DNA from: Nocardioides psychrotolerans
GTDB lineage: Bacteria; Actinomycetota; Actinomycetes; Propionibacteriales; Nocardioidaceae
Direction: 5' to 3'
Length of the DNA stretch: 64,000 bases
Assembly: GCF_900113685.1 (NCBI RefSeq)
Contig: NZ_FOQG01000012.1
Span: 90,179 to 154,178, forward strand
The translations under genes were made by a program, and so were the position numbers. Below the pieces are notes generated by a model. It was not told the DNA's origin, searched no databases, and saw nothing but the letters and a program-made list of their open reading frames with translations. Position 1 is the stretch's first letter; every line of letters begins with the position of its first letter. Positions 22,103-31,048 of the stretch are shown in pieces.

Positions 22103-23510
22103 CCAGGCGCCGCGGCGGTCGGGTCCGGCCGTGCGACCGCCGGCCCCTCGACCAGGATCGGGCAAGGCGGCTGCCCGCCAGGAGATCGACCCTGCCCGCC
22201 AGGCTGCCTACGAGGTGCTGAAGGCGGTGCGCGTCGACGGTGCCTACGCCAACCTGGTCCTCCCGGCTGTCATCCGTCACTTCGGGCTCGACGCCCGCGA
22301 CGCGGCGTTCGCCACCGAGCTGGCCTCCGGCACGCTGCGGCGCCGCGGGACCTACGACGCGATCATTGCCGCGTGCGCCGACCGGTCCCTGCGCAAGATC
22401 GAGGAGAAGGTGCTCGACGTCCTGCGGCTGGGCACCCACCAGCTGCTCTCGATGCGGGTTCCTGACCACGCCGCGATCAGCACGTCCGTCAACCTCGTGC
22501 GCACCAAGGGCACCTCCGGCGCGGGCAACTTCGCCAACGCTGTGCTGCGCAAGGTCTCCGAGCACGACCTCGAGGAGTGGATCACCCGCGTCGCACCGCG
22601 CAAGCCGCCCAGCCGCTACGCCGAGGTGGCCTTCAGCCACCCCGTGTGGATCGTCGACGAGCTGCGCAAGGCCGTCGGCGAGAGCGAGCTCCACGCCGTG
22701 CTGGCCGCCGACAACGAGCCGCCGCGCGTGACCCTCGTGGCGCGCCCCGGGCGGTCCACGGTCGAGGAGCTGCCCGGCGAGCCCACGCCCTACTCGCCCT
22801 ACGGCGTGGTGCTCGAGGGTGGGGACCCCGGCGCCGTGCCCGCGGTGAAGGACGGTCGTGCGGGAGTGCAGGACGAGGGCTCCCAGCTGGTCGCCGCAGT
22901 GCTGGCCGCTGCCATGGTCGAGGGTCCCGACGAGCGGTGGCTGGACCTGTGCGCCGGCCCCGGTGGCAAGGCGGCGCTGCTCGCGGCCCTCGCGGGGGAG
23001 CGCGGCGCGGAGGTCCTGGCCGTCGAGCGCCAACAGCACCGCGCCCGCCTCGTCGCGCGAGCGTTGGCCGGGTCGCCGGGGGTGCTCGGGATCGTCACGG
23101 CCGACGGCACCGCGCCACCGCTGCGCGCCGGGAGCTTCGACCGGGTCCTGGTCGACGCGCCGTGCACGGGCCTGGGCGCGCTGCGTCGACGGCCCGAGGC
23201 GCGCTGGCGGCGCAAGCCCGATGACCTGTTCACCCTGGTGCTGCTGCAGCGCCAGCTGCTGACCTCCGCCCTGGCGTTGACGCGCACCGGGGGCGTGGTC
23301 CTCTACGCCACGTGCTCGCCGGTCACCGCCGAGACCGACGACGTCGTCAGCTCGGTGCTCCAGGGCCGCGACGACGTCGTCCTCGAGGACGCGCGCGCCC
23401 TGCTGGCGCAGGTGCCCGACTGCGATGGTCGGCTCCCCGGGACCGTGCAGCTGTGGCCGCACCGCCACGGCACCGACGCGATGTTCATGGCGCTCTTCCG
23501 TAAGGTCTGA
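22095..23510 (+). CDS. rsmB: 16S rRNA (cytosine-967-C5)-methyltransferase
   Basis: 471 residues. The N-terminal NusB-like domain (ARQAAYEVLKAVRVDGAYAN, AIIAACADRSLRKIEE) is followed by a SAM-dependent methyltransferase with LDLCAGPGGKAALLAALAG (motif I), VDAPCTGLGALRRRPE (motif IV, PCTG) and YATCSPVTAETDDVV (motif VI, catalytic TCS cysteine). This is the Sun/RsmB type. A longer frame upstream is the shadow of the YjbR gene; the GTG at 22095 gives a normal alanine/proline-rich actinobacterial N terminus. Confidence 0.93.
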   Translation: MADQAPRRSGPAVRPPAPRPGSGKAAARQEIDPARQAAYEVLKAVRVDGAYANLVLPAVIRHFGLDARDAAFATELASGTLRRRGTYDAIIAACADRSLRKIEEKVLDVLRLGTHQLLSMRVPDHAAISTSVNLVRTKGTSGAGNFANAVLRKVSEHDLEEWITRVAPRKPPSRYAEVAFSHPVWIVDELRKAVGESELHAVLAADNEPPRVTLVARPGRSTVEELPGEPTPYSPYGVVLEGGDPGAVPAVKDGRAGVQDEGSQLVAAVLAAAMVEGPDERWLDLCAGPGGKAALLAALAGERGAEVLAVERQQHRARLVARALAGSPGVLGIVTADGTAPPLRAGSFDRVLVDAPCTGLGALRRRPEARWRRKPDDLFTLVLLQRQLLTSALALTRTGGVVLYATCSPVTAETDDVVSSVLQGRDDVVLEDARALLAQVPDCDGRLPGTVQLWPHRHGTDAMFMALFRKV

Positions 23511-23512
23511 CC

Positions 23513-24496
23513 ATGGCTGCTGGGAAGTCCGCGCCGCCCGCCATCGAGGTCGAGGTGGACGGCCGGGTGATCCGGGTGAGCAACCCCGACCGGGTCTACT
23601 TCGGTGAGTCGGGGGCCACGAAGGCTGACCTCGTCGACTACTACCTCGCCGTCGGCCCCGGCATCCTCAACGCGCTCTTCGAGCGGCCCACCATGCTGCA
23701 CCGCTTTCCGAAGGGGCTCGCGGGCGACAAGGTGCACCAGAAGCGGATCCCGCGGGGGGCGCCGCCCTGGGTCGAGACCGTGCAGCTGCACTTCCCCCGC
23801 TGGAACCGCACCGCCGACGAGCTCTGCGTGACCGAGCTCGGGGCGGTGATCTGGGCAGTGCAGATGTCGACGGTGGAGTTCCACCCGTGGAACAGCCGAC
23901 GCGAGGACCCCGAGAGCCCCGACGAGTGGCGCATCGACCTCGATCCGGGGCCGCTCTCGGACTATGCCCAGGTGCGCCGGGTCGCCCACGTCGCCCACGA
24001 GGTGCTCGACGAGCTCGGGGCGGTCGGCTATCCCAAGACCAGCGGCGGGTCGGGCCTCCACGTCTACGTCCGGATCCGCCCCGACCACGGTCACAAGGCC
24101 GTACGACGAGCCGCGCTCGCCTTCGCCCGTGAGGTCGAGCGTCGGGCCGCCGACGACGTGACCACGACCTGGTGGCGCAAGGACCGCGACCCCCACAAGC
24201 TCTTCGTCGACTACAACCAGAATGCCCGCGACCACACGATCGCGGCCGCCTACTCCGTGCGCGGCGTGCCCGACGCCCGCGTCTCCACGCCGATCCGCTG
24301 GGACGAGGTCGACGACGTCGATCCCCGCGACTGCACGATCTTCACCGTGCCCGACCGGTTCGCCGAGCTGGGTGACCTGCACGCGGGGATCGACGGCGAC
24401 GTCTTCGACATCACGCCGTTGCTCGAGTGGGCGGACCGCGACGAGCGCGCCGGGCAGGAGACGCCCGACGAGCCCGAGGCGCCCCAGCCCGGCTAG
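23513..24496 (+). CDS. Stand-alone LigD-type archaeo-eukaryotic primase/polymerase domain protein
   Basis: 327 residues. The polymerase-domain core of bacterial NHEJ LigD (AEP superfamily) is clear: IDLDPG with Asp142 and Asp144 as metal ligands, KTSGGSGLHVYVRI, and DYNQNARDHTIAAAYSVR. No ligase or phosphoesterase module is attached, as in mycobacterial PolD/Prim-PolC-type proteins. It probably extends or fills DNA ends with ribonucleotides during break repair; no Ku or ligase gene is nearby. It starts 2 bp after rsmB. Its TAG stop shares the bases CTAG with the stop of the convergent ggt gene. Confidence 0.9.
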   Translation: MAAGKSAPPAIEVEVDGRVIRVSNPDRVYFGESGATKADLVDYYLAVGPGILNALFERPTMLHRFPKGLAGDKVHQKRIPRGAPPWVETVQLHFPRWNRTADELCVTELGAVIWAVQMSTVEFHPWNSRREDPESPDEWRIDLDPGPLSDYAQVRRVAHVAHEVLDELGAVGYPKTSGGSGLHVYVRIRPDHGHKAVRRAALAFAREVERRAADDVTTTWWRKDRDPHKLFVDYNQNARDHTIAAAYSVRGVPDARVSTPIRWDEVDDVDPRDCTIFTVPDRFAELGDLHAGIDGDVFDITPLLEWADRDERAGQETPDEPEAPQPG

Positions 24497-26385
24497 CGCG
24501 CCGCCCGCACGACGTACGCCGCGCCGCCGCCCCGCCGCACGGGCTCGGCGACGGCGACGACCCGGCCACCGCGGCCGAAGCGGATCGCGGTGGCGGCCCC
24601 GATGTCGGAGGCGCTGGTGAGCCCGTCGCCGGACGGCACCAGGTCGTGGCCGTAGAGCTCCTCGAGGGCCCTGCCGTAGGCGGTGATGAAGGCCGGCTCG
24701 GCCGTGACCGTGGCGGTGTTGCGCTGGGACGCGCGCGGTGCCGCGATCGCCTCGGGCAGGCTCATGCCGAGGTCGACGTGGTTGACCAGCACCTGCAGCA
24801 CCGTGGTGATGATCGTGGAGCCGCCGGGGGAGCCGAGGGCGAGAAACGGCCTGCCGTCCTTGAGCACGATCGTCGGCGACATCGAGGAGCGCGGGCGCTT
24901 GCCGGGCTGGATCCGGTTGGGGTCGGCCGGGTCGTAGACGGTCGTGAAGTCCGTCAGCTCGTTGTTGAGCAGGAAGCCCTTGCCGGGCACGACGATCCCC
25001 GAGCCACCGGTCTGCTCGATGGTGAGCGTGTATTCCACGACGTCGCCCCACCGGTCGGTGACGGTGAGGTTGGTGGTGGAGATGTTCTCGGTGTCCTCGT
25101 CCGGCTCCGTCGTGGCGGCGGTCGCGCCACACGTGCCGTCGTAGTCGTCGACGTCGCCGGCCTCGGTCGGTTTCGCCATCGCGGTGTCGCCGATCTGGCA
25201 GGCGCGCTCGGCTGCGAACCGGTCGTCGAGGAGGTCGCGCAGTGGCACGTCGACGTACGCCGGGTCCCCGACGTAGGCGCCGCGGTCGGCGAACGCGAGG
25301 GCACTGGCCTCGAGGTAGTGGTGCAACGCCTCGGGGGCGTCCATCGCGCCGAGGTCGTCGCCCTCGAGGATGTTGAGCGCCTCGCCGACCGTCGAGCCCC
25401 CGCTGGAGGACGGGGCCATCCCGAAGACGTCGTAGCCGCGGTAGCGCGTGCTGGTCGGTGCCTGGGCGCGCAGCCGGTAGTCGCGCAGGTCGCGGACGGA
25501 CATGGTCCCGGGAGGCACGGGCAGCGTGGTCGCGTTGCTCGTCGGTGGGTCCTGCACGGTGCGCACGATGAGGCGGGCGAGTGGCCCGGTGTAGAACGCT
25601 GCCTTCGTGCCGCGTCTGCCGATGGCGGTGAGGGTGTCGGCGAGGTCGGGGTTGCGGAACGTCGAGCCCACCGCCGGCGCCTTGCCACCCGGGAGGAACA
25701 GCCGCCGGGTCGCGGGGAAGGCCGCGAAGCGCTCGCGGTTGTCCTCGGTCTGTTGATGGAAGGTCGCGTCGACCCTGAACCCGTTGCGGGCCAGGGCGAT
25801 CGAGGGCCGGAGCGCCTGCTCGAGGGACTGGGTGCCCCAGCGGCGCAGCGCCGTCTCCCAGGTCGCGGGCGTGCCGGGCGTGCCGACCGAGACGCCGCTG
25901 GTGACGAGGTCGGGCGTGAACGGGTAGGGCTCGCCGGTCTCGGGGTCGATGAACGCGTCGCTGGGCATCCGGCGGGGTGCGGTCTCGCGACCGTCGAGCG
26001 TCTGCACCGTGCGGGTCTTCGCGTCGTAGTGGACGAAGTAGCCACCACCGCCGATGCCGGCGCTGTAGGGCTCGGTGACGCCGAGAGCCGAGGCCATCGC
26101 GACGGCGGCGTCCGTCGCGTTGCCGCCCTTCTTGAGGACGTTGAGGCCGACCCTGCTGGCGTAGGGGTCGACGCTCGACACCGCGCCGCCGTAACCGGTG
26201 CTGGTGGCAGTCTTGGGGGGTGCGGCGATCGGCTTGGCCTGCGCGGCGCCGGCCGGAGGGGCGCCGGCCGGTGGTGCGGTTGCTAGGGAGGCGCCGGCGG
26301 AGGCTGCCTCGACGGCTCCGAGTGCCAGACCCCCGGAGAGGGTCAGGCCGAGGAGTACGGCGAGCGGACGTTGGGCGCGTGACAT
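24493..26385 (-). CDS. ggt: Gamma-glutamyltransferase (secreted)
   Basis: 630 residues. Signal peptide ([20 protein letters not shown]) and an alanine/proline-rich linker lead into an N-terminal-nucleophile hydrolase. The precursor cleavage site is before the catalytic threonine in [17 protein letters not shown] (about residue 437). Other signatures are [31 protein letters not shown] and [20 protein letters not shown]. It moves or hydrolyses the gamma-glutamyl group of glutathione-like peptides outside the cell; actinobacteria use mycothiol, so the natural donor is unclear. The ATG at 26385 has GGGAGG 8 nt upstream and begins the signal peptide; an upstream ATG at 26448 would add a non-signal leader. 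Confidence 0.92.
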   Translation of the reverse strand: MSRAQRPLAVLLGLTLSGGLALGAVEAASAGASLATAPPAGAPPAGAAQAKPIAAPPKTATSTGYGGAVSSVDPYASRVGLNVLKKGGNATDAAVAMASALGVTEPYSAGIGGGGYFVHYDAKTRTVQTLDGRETAPRRMPSDAFIDPETGEPYPFTPDLVTSGVSVGTPGTPATWETALRRWGTQSLEQALRPSIALARNGFRVDATFHQQTEDNRERFAAFPATRRLFLPGGKAPAVGSTFRNPDLADTLTAIGRRGTKAAFYTGPLARLIVRTVQDPPTSNATTLPVPPGTMSVRDLRDYRLRAQAPTSTRYRGYDVFGMAPSSSGGSTVGEALNILEGDDLGAMDAPEALHHYLEASALAFADRGAYVGDPAYVDVPLRDLLDDRFAAERACQIGDTAMAKPTEAGDVDDYDGTCGATAATTEPDEDTENISTTNLTVTDRWGDVVEYTLTIEQTGGSGIVVPGKGFLLNNELTDFTTVYDPADPNRIQPGKRPRSSMSPTIVLKDGRPFLALGSPGGSTIITTVLQVLVNHVDLGMSLPEAIAAPRASQRNTATVTAEPAFITAYGRALEELYGHDLVPSGDGLTSASDIGAATAIRFGRGGRVVAVAEPVRRGGGAAYVVRAAR

Positions 26386-26482
26386 CTGAAGTGCCTCCCG
26401 AGACAGAGGTGGTGGCGTGGTCGCCTGGCTTGTGCTGCCGGTCCCCACCTTGGGCGATCGGATGCGGTCCTGTCGAGGGCCC

Positions 26483-26488
26483 TAGGAT
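26483..26488 (+). promoter_or_regulatory. Candidate -10 element (TAGGAT) for rpe
   Basis: A TANNNT hexamer 8 nt before the rpe GTG at 26497, with no Shine-Dalgarno between. It is divergent from ggt across 111 bp. Confidence 0.5.
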
Positions 26489-26496
26489 CACTGCTC

Positions 26497-27159
26497 GTGG
26501 GAATCCAGATCACGCCGAGCATCCTGAACGCCGACTTCGCCCAGCTGGGTGCGGAGGTCGCACGCATCGGCAGCGCCGACTGGGTGCACGTCGACGTCAT
26601 GGACAACCACTTCGTCCCCAACCTGACCTTCGGGCCGACGATGGTCGAGGCGCTCGCACGCTCCACGGACATCCCCCTCGACGCGCACCTGATGATCGAG
26701 GACGCCGACCGCAACGCCCTGACCTACGTCGAGGCCGGTTGCGGCTCGGTCACCTTCCACGTCGAGGCCGCTGCAGCACCGGTCCGCCTGGCCCGCGAGA
26801 TCCGTGCCGCCGGGGCCCGCGCCAGCATGGCGCTGCGCCCCGCGACCCCGATCGAGCCCTACGAGGACCTGCTCCCCGAGCTCGACATGCTGCTGATCAT
26901 GACCGTCGAGCCCGGTTTCGGTGGCCAGAAGTTCCTCGACCTCTGCCTGCCCAAGATCCGCCGCGCCCGGGCCATGATGGTCAAGCACGGCATCGAGACC
27001 TGGCTCCAGGTCGACGGCGGCGTCTCTCTCGAGACCATCGAGCGCTGTGCCGAGGCCGGCGCCGACGTCTTCGTCGCCGGCTCGGCCGTCTACTCCGCCG
27101 CCGACCCCGACCGGATGGTCGCCGAGCTGCGCGCCGCCGCCGAGGCCGTCACCGCCTGA
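26497..27159 (+). CDS. rpe: Ribulose-phosphate 3-epimerase
   Basis: 220 residues, TIM barrel. The metal ligands and catalytic Asp are in [19 protein letters not shown], His in [12 protein letters not shown], and the second Asp in [11 protein letters not shown]; the phosphate site is [11 protein letters not shown]. It interconverts ribulose 5-phosphate and xylulose 5-phosphate and supplies ribulose 5-phosphate, a substrate of the RibB activity encoded just downstream. This placement before the rib genes is common in actinobacteria. The GTG start has a -10-like element 8 nt upstream. Confidence 0.95.
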   Translation: MGIQITPSILNADFAQLGAEVARIGSADWVHVDVMDNHFVPNLTFGPTMVEALARSTDIPLDAHLMIEDADRNALTYVEAGCGSVTFHVEAAAAPVRLAREIRAAGARASMALRPATPIEPYEDLLPELDMLLIMTVEPGFGGQKFLDLCLPKIRRARAMMVKHGIETWLQVDGGVSLETIERCAEAGADVFVAGSAVYSAADPDRMVAELRAAAEAVTA

Positions 27160-27350
27160 CTCGGCGTCGCTCCTGTGCCGGGTCACCGAGCCGCGCCAGG
27201 ACTGCAACATCGCGCCGACTCGGGCGCTTGGACGCGCCCCGCGCGCCTGGCCAGGGGAGGGAAGAGGGCTCGGTGAGACGCTTAACACGGACTCCCCTCG
27301 GTCGCGCGGGCGAGGCTGTGGCATCCTGAGAGTGACGAGTTCTCAACTCG
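27160..27350. other. Intergenic region between rpe and the FMN riboswitch
   Basis: 191 bp without a gene. A perfect small hairpin, CGAGTT-CTC-AACTCG (27336-27350), directly abuts the riboswitch. I find no convincing -35/-10 pair, although CTTAACACGG (27281-27290) is the most AT-rich part. Confidence 0.4.
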
Positions 27351-27474
27351 CGTGCTCTGGGGTCGGTGTAATTCCGAGCCGGCGGTGAAAGTCCGCGACC
27401 CGGTCACCGCCAGTGACCGGTTGATCAGGTGCAACTCCTGGACCGACGGTGAAAGTCCGGATGGGAAGCGCACG
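27351..27474 (+). ncRNA. FMN riboswitch (RFN element)
   Basis: The conserved RFN core is present: GGTCGGTGTAATTCCGAGCC, GGCGGTGAAAGTCCGCGACC, the variable stem GGTCACCGCCAGTGACC, GATCAGGTGCAACTCCTG, and GACCGACGGTGAAAGTCCGG. P1 forms from CGTGC (27351-27355) and GCACG (27470-27474). Downstream, GATGACGT (27477-27484) can pair with ACGTCATC (27511-27518), and GCCCC (27522-27526) with GGGGC (27548-27552), which covers the ribD ribosome binding site. This suggests FMN shuts off translation of the rib operon. Confidence 0.95.
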
Positions 27475-27558
27475 CAGATGACGTCGACGCACGCCGGTGA
27501 CGGCTGCGCCACGTCATCGTTGCCCCGGAGTCCGCGACCGGATGCGAGGGGCGACCTC

Positions 27559-28641
27559 ATGAGCTTCACCCCAGCCGAGCAGGCCGCGATGACGCGCGCC
27601 CTCGAGCTGGCGGCGACCCCGGGCGTCCCGATGGTCGCCGACACCCGTCGGGTCGGGTGCGTGCTGCTGGCCGACGACGACACCACGGTGGCCGAGGGCT
27701 ACCACCGCGGCCCCGGCACGCCCCACGCCGAGGCCGCAGCGCTGGCGCAGGCAGGCGAGTCAGCGCGCGGTGCCACCGCCGTCGTCACCCTCGAACCGTG
27801 CCACCACACGGGTCGCACCGGCCCCTGCACGGAGGCGCTGGTCGCCGCCGGCGTACGACGGGTGGTCTACGCCGAGTCCGACGCCAACCCGGTCGCGGCT
27901 GGTGGTCGGGCCCGGCTGGAGGCCGCCGGCATCGAGGTCGAGACAGGGCTGATGGCCACCGCCGCCGACGCGCTGGCCGGGGTCTACCAGCTGGCCCAGC
28001 GCGAGCAGCGCCCCTTCGTGACCTGGAAGTTCGCCACGACCCTCGACGGACGCAGCGCGGCCGCCGACGGCACCAGTCGCTGGGTCTCGAGCGCCGCCGC
28101 GCGTCGCGACACCCACCGCCTGCGCGCGCTGTGCGACACGATGCTGGTCGGGAGCAACACCGTGGCGGTCGACGACCCGCTGCTGACCGTGCGCGACGAG
28201 CACGACCGACCGGTCGGGCCGGAGCGTCAGCCGTTGCGTGCGGTGATGGGGGAGCGCGACCTCGACCCGGCGCGCCGGGTCTTCAACACCGATGCGGAGA
28301 CCGTGCACCTGCGCACCCGCGATCCCCACCGCGCGCTCGCGGAGCTCTTCGTCCGCGACCGTCAGCACGTCTTCCTCGAGGGTGGGCCGACCCTGGCCGC
28401 GGCCTTCCTGCGCGCTGGTCTCGTCGACGAGATCGTCACCTACGTCGCGCCGATGCTCCTGGGCGCCGGCCGCAGTGCGGTCGGTGACCTCGGAGTCACC
28501 ACCATCGCCGAGGCGTTCCGTCCGGTGGTCACCGACGTGACCGTCCTCGACCCGAGTCCCGCCGACGGTGCAGCCGGCGAGCAGCCCAACATCCGCCTCA
28601 CCCTGCGGCCCGCGCGCCTGCACCAGCAGAAGGAGCACTGA
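27559..28641 (+). CDS. ribD: Bifunctional diaminohydroxyphosphoribosylaminopyrimidine deaminase / reductase
   Basis: 360 residues. The N-terminal zinc deaminase has PHAEAAAL and [12 protein letters not shown] (zinc His and Cys with catalytic Glu). The C-terminal reductase has [20 protein letters not shown] and [16 protein letters not shown] (NADPH and ribityl sites). It carries out steps 2 and 3 of riboflavin synthesis. The ATG at 27559 follows GAGGGG with a 7-nt gap; this site is predicted to be masked by the riboswitch platform. First gene of the rib operon. Confidence 0.95.
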   Translation: MSFTPAEQAAMTRALELAATPGVPMVADTRRVGCVLLADDDTTVAEGYHRGPGTPHAEAAALAQAGESARGATAVVTLEPCHHTGRTGPCTEALVAAGVRRVVYAESDANPVAAGGRARLEAAGIEVETGLMATAADALAGVYQLAQREQRPFVTWKFATTLDGRSAAADGTSRWVSSAAARRDTHRLRALCDTMLVGSNTVAVDDPLLTVRDEHDRPVGPERQPLRAVMGERDLDPARRVFNTDAETVHLRTRDPHRALAELFVRDRQHVFLEGGPTLAAAFLRAGLVDEIVTYVAPMLLGAGRSAVGDLGVTTIAEAFRPVVTDVTVLDPSPADGAAGEQPNIRLTLRPARLHQQKEH

Positions 28642-29283
28642 ATGTTCACCGGAATCGTCGAGGAGCTCGGCACCGTCGCCGCGGTCGAGGACCAGGGAGA
28701 CGCGATCCGTCTCACGGTCCGGGCCAGCACCGTCCTGAGCGACGCCGGTCTGGGCGACTCGATCTCTGTCAACGGCTGCTGCCTGACCGTCGTCTCCCAC
28801 GACGGCGTGCAGTGGACCGCCGACGTCATGCAGGAGACGCTCGACAAGACCAGCCTCCAGGGCGTCAAGCCCGGCGACCGGGTCAACCTGGAGCGCGCTG
28901 TCACCGCCGAGAAGCGTCTCGGGGGGCACATCGTGCAGGGTCACGTCGACGGCGTCGGCCACGTCGTGAGGAGAAGCCCCAGCGAGCACTGGGAGGTCGT
29001 CGAGATCTCGATGCCGCCCGAGCTGGGCCGCTACCTCGTCGACAAGGGCTCGATCACCGTCGACGGCGTGAGCCTCACGGTCGTCGAGGCCCACGACACC
29101 ACGTTCACCGTCAGCCTCATCCCCGAGACGCTGGCGCGCACCACCCTCGGGTCCCGACAGCCGGGAGACCGCGTCAACCTCGAGGTCGACATCATCGCCA
29201 AGCACGTCGAGAAGCTCGTCCGTGCCTACACGCAGGACGCCGGTGCCACCGCGGGCACCGGCACCACCAAGGAGCAGTCATGA
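28642..29283 (+). CDS. ribE: Riboflavin synthase, alpha chain
   Basis: 213 residues made of two similar barrels: the first starts [12 protein letters not shown] and the second about residue 97 with [13 protein letters not shown]. Each carries the lumazine-binding [10 protein letters not shown] / [10 protein letters not shown] motif. It dismutates two 6,7-dimethyl-8-ribityllumazine molecules to riboflavin and a pyrimidine. It starts directly after the ribD stop and overlaps ribBA by ATGA. Confidence 0.95.
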   Translation: MFTGIVEELGTVAAVEDQGDAIRLTVRASTVLSDAGLGDSISVNGCCLTVVSHDGVQWTADVMQETLDKTSLQGVKPGDRVNLERAVTAEKRLGGHIVQGHVDGVGHVVRRSPSEHWEVVEISMPPELGRYLVDKGSITVDGVSLTVVEAHDTTFTVSLIPETLARTTLGSRQPGDRVNLEVDIIAKHVEKLVRAYTQDAGATAGTGTTKEQS

Positions 29284-30563
29284 CCGACGAGAGCACGTCC
29301 CACGACCGGGTGCGTCTCGACTCCATCGAGCGCGCCATCGCCGACATCGCGGCCGGCAAGGCCGTCGTCGTGGTCGACGACGAGACTCGCGAGAACGAGG
29401 GCGACATCATCTTCGCCGCCAGCAAGGCGACGCCGGAGCTGATGGCGTTCACGATCCGCTACTCCAGCGGCGTCATCTGCGTGCCCATGCCGGCTGACAT
29501 GCTCGACCGGCTCGAGATCCCGCTGATGACCCCGCACAACAAGGACAAGCTGCGCACCGCCTACACGATCTCGGTCGACGCCCGCGACGGCGTCAGCACC
29601 GGCATCTCGGCCGCCGATCGGGCCCACACCGCCCGCGTGCTCGCCGACTCGGCCACCGAGCCGTGGGAGATCACCCGGCCGGGCCACGTCTTCCCCCTGC
29701 GCTACCGCGAGGGTGGTGTCCTCGTACGCCGTGGCCACACCGAGGCGGCCGTCGACCTGGCCACGCTGGCCGGGCTCACCCCCGCCGGGGTGCTGGTCGA
29801 GGTCGTCAACGACGACGGCACGATGAAGCGCGCGCCCGAGCTGCGGGCGTTCGCCGACGAGCACGACCTGGCGATGATCTCGATCGACGACCTGGTCCGC
29901 TACCGGCGCCGCCACGAGAACCTCGTCGAGCGGGTCGCGGAGACCCGGCTGCCGACTCGCCACGGTGACTTCACGGCCTACGGCTATCGCATCACCGTCG
30001 ACGGCAGCGAGCACATCGCGCTCGTCTACGGCGACGTCGGCGGCTCCGAGCCGGTGCTGACCCGGGTGCACTCCGAGTGCCTCACGGGTGACGCCTTCGG
30101 CAGCGCCCGCTGCGACTGCGGTCCCCAGCTCGACGAGGCGCTCGAGCGGATCGTGACCGAGGGTCGGGGTGTCGTGATCTACCTGCGCGGCCACGAGGGC
30201 CGGGGGATCGGCCTGGTGGCCAAGCTGCAGGCCTACCAGCTGCAGGACGGCGGCCGCGACACCGTGGACGCCAACCTCGACCTGGGTCTCCCGGCCGACG
30301 CGCGCCACTACGGCACTGCCACCCAGGTCCTGCGCGACCTCAAGGTCGAGAGCGTCCGGCTGCTGACCAACAACCCCGAGAAGGTCAGCAACCTCGAGGA
30401 CTTCGGCATCCGTGTCGCCGAGCGGGTGCCGCTGACCCCGCACCCCAACGACCACAACCTGGCCTACCTGCTGACCAAGCGGGACCGCATGGGCCACCAC
30501 CTGCCCGACCTCGACGAGCCCCTGCTCGACGACGCGGGTCTCGACGAAGGGGCTGTGCGATGA
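29280..30563 (+). CDS. ribBA: Bifunctional 3,4-dihydroxy-2-butanone-4-phosphate synthase / GTP cyclohydrolase II
   Basis: 427 residues. The N-terminal RibB part ([23 protein letters not shown]-like [14 protein letters not shown]) makes dihydroxybutanone phosphate from ribulose 5-phosphate. The C-terminal RibA part (from about residue 215) has the zinc cysteines in [20 protein letters not shown], with [12 protein letters not shown] at the active site, and opens GTP. Both feed riboflavin synthesis. A longer upstream frame is a shadow of ribE; the ATG at 29280 overlaps the ribE stop. Confidence 0.96.
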   Translation: MTDESTSHDRVRLDSIERAIADIAAGKAVVVVDDETRENEGDIIFAASKATPELMAFTIRYSSGVICVPMPADMLDRLEIPLMTPHNKDKLRTAYTISVDARDGVSTGISAADRAHTARVLADSATEPWEITRPGHVFPLRYREGGVLVRRGHTEAAVDLATLAGLTPAGVLVEVVNDDGTMKRAPELRAFADEHDLAMISIDDLVRYRRRHENLVERVAETRLPTRHGDFTAYGYRITVDGSEHIALVYGDVGGSEPVLTRVHSECLTGDAFGSARCDCGPQLDEALERIVTEGRGVVIYLRGHEGRGIGLVAKLQAYQLQDGGRDTVDANLDLGLPADARHYGTATQVLRDLKVESVRLLTNNPEKVSNLEDFGIRVAERVPLTPHPNDHNLAYLLTKRDRMGHHLPDLDEPLLDDAGLDEGAVR

Positions 30564-31048
30564 GCGGCCACGGAGCACCCGACCAGGCGCCGGTCGACTG
30601 TCATGACCTGCGGGTCGCGGTCGTCGCCGCCAGCTGGCACACCGTCGTGATGGACGGCCTGATCGCCGGCGCCCAACGGGCGCTCGACGCCCACCAGGTC
30701 GAGGCGTCCGTGGTGGTGCGGGTGCCCGGCACCTTCGAGCTGCCCGTGGTGGCCTCGGCGTTGGCCGCCCAGGGCTATGACGCGGTGGTGGCCCTCGGCG
30801 TCGTCATCCGTGGCGGCACCCCGCACTTCGACTACGTGTGCAACGCCGCGACCGACGGGCTGACCCGCGTCGCGCTGGACCACACGACGGCGGTCGGCTT
30901 CGGCGTCCTCACCTGCGACACCGAGCAGCAGGCCCTGGACCGGGCCGGGCTCGAGGGCTCGATCGAGGACAAGGGCTGGGAGGCTACTGCGGCCGCCCTG
31001 CTGACCGCCCAGACCATCCAACGGGTCCAGCGGGGCTACGGGGCCTGA
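30560..31048 (+). CDS. ribH: 6,7-dimethyl-8-ribityllumazine synthase
   Basis: 162 residues. Key features are [37 protein letters not shown] (substrate loop) and [17 protein letters not shown] with the catalytic His. It condenses the RibD and RibB products and normally forms 60-mer or pentamer shells. It ends the rib operon and overlaps the convergent molybdopterin enzyme gene by 13 bp. Confidence 0.95.
   Translation: MSGHGAPDQAPVDCHDLRVAVVAASWHTVVMDGLIAGAQRALDAHQVEASVVVRVPGTFELPVVASALAAQGYDAVVALGVVIRGGTPHFDYVCNAATDGLTRVALDHTTAVGFGVLTCDTEQQALDRAGLEGSIEDKGWEATAAALLTAQTIQRVQRGYGA

Noticed and set aside
24427..26286. 619-residue plus-strand frame opposite ggt
   Set aside because: Composition is that of an antisense shadow (glycine, valine and arginine rich), whereas the minus strand encodes a clear gamma-glutamyltransferase.
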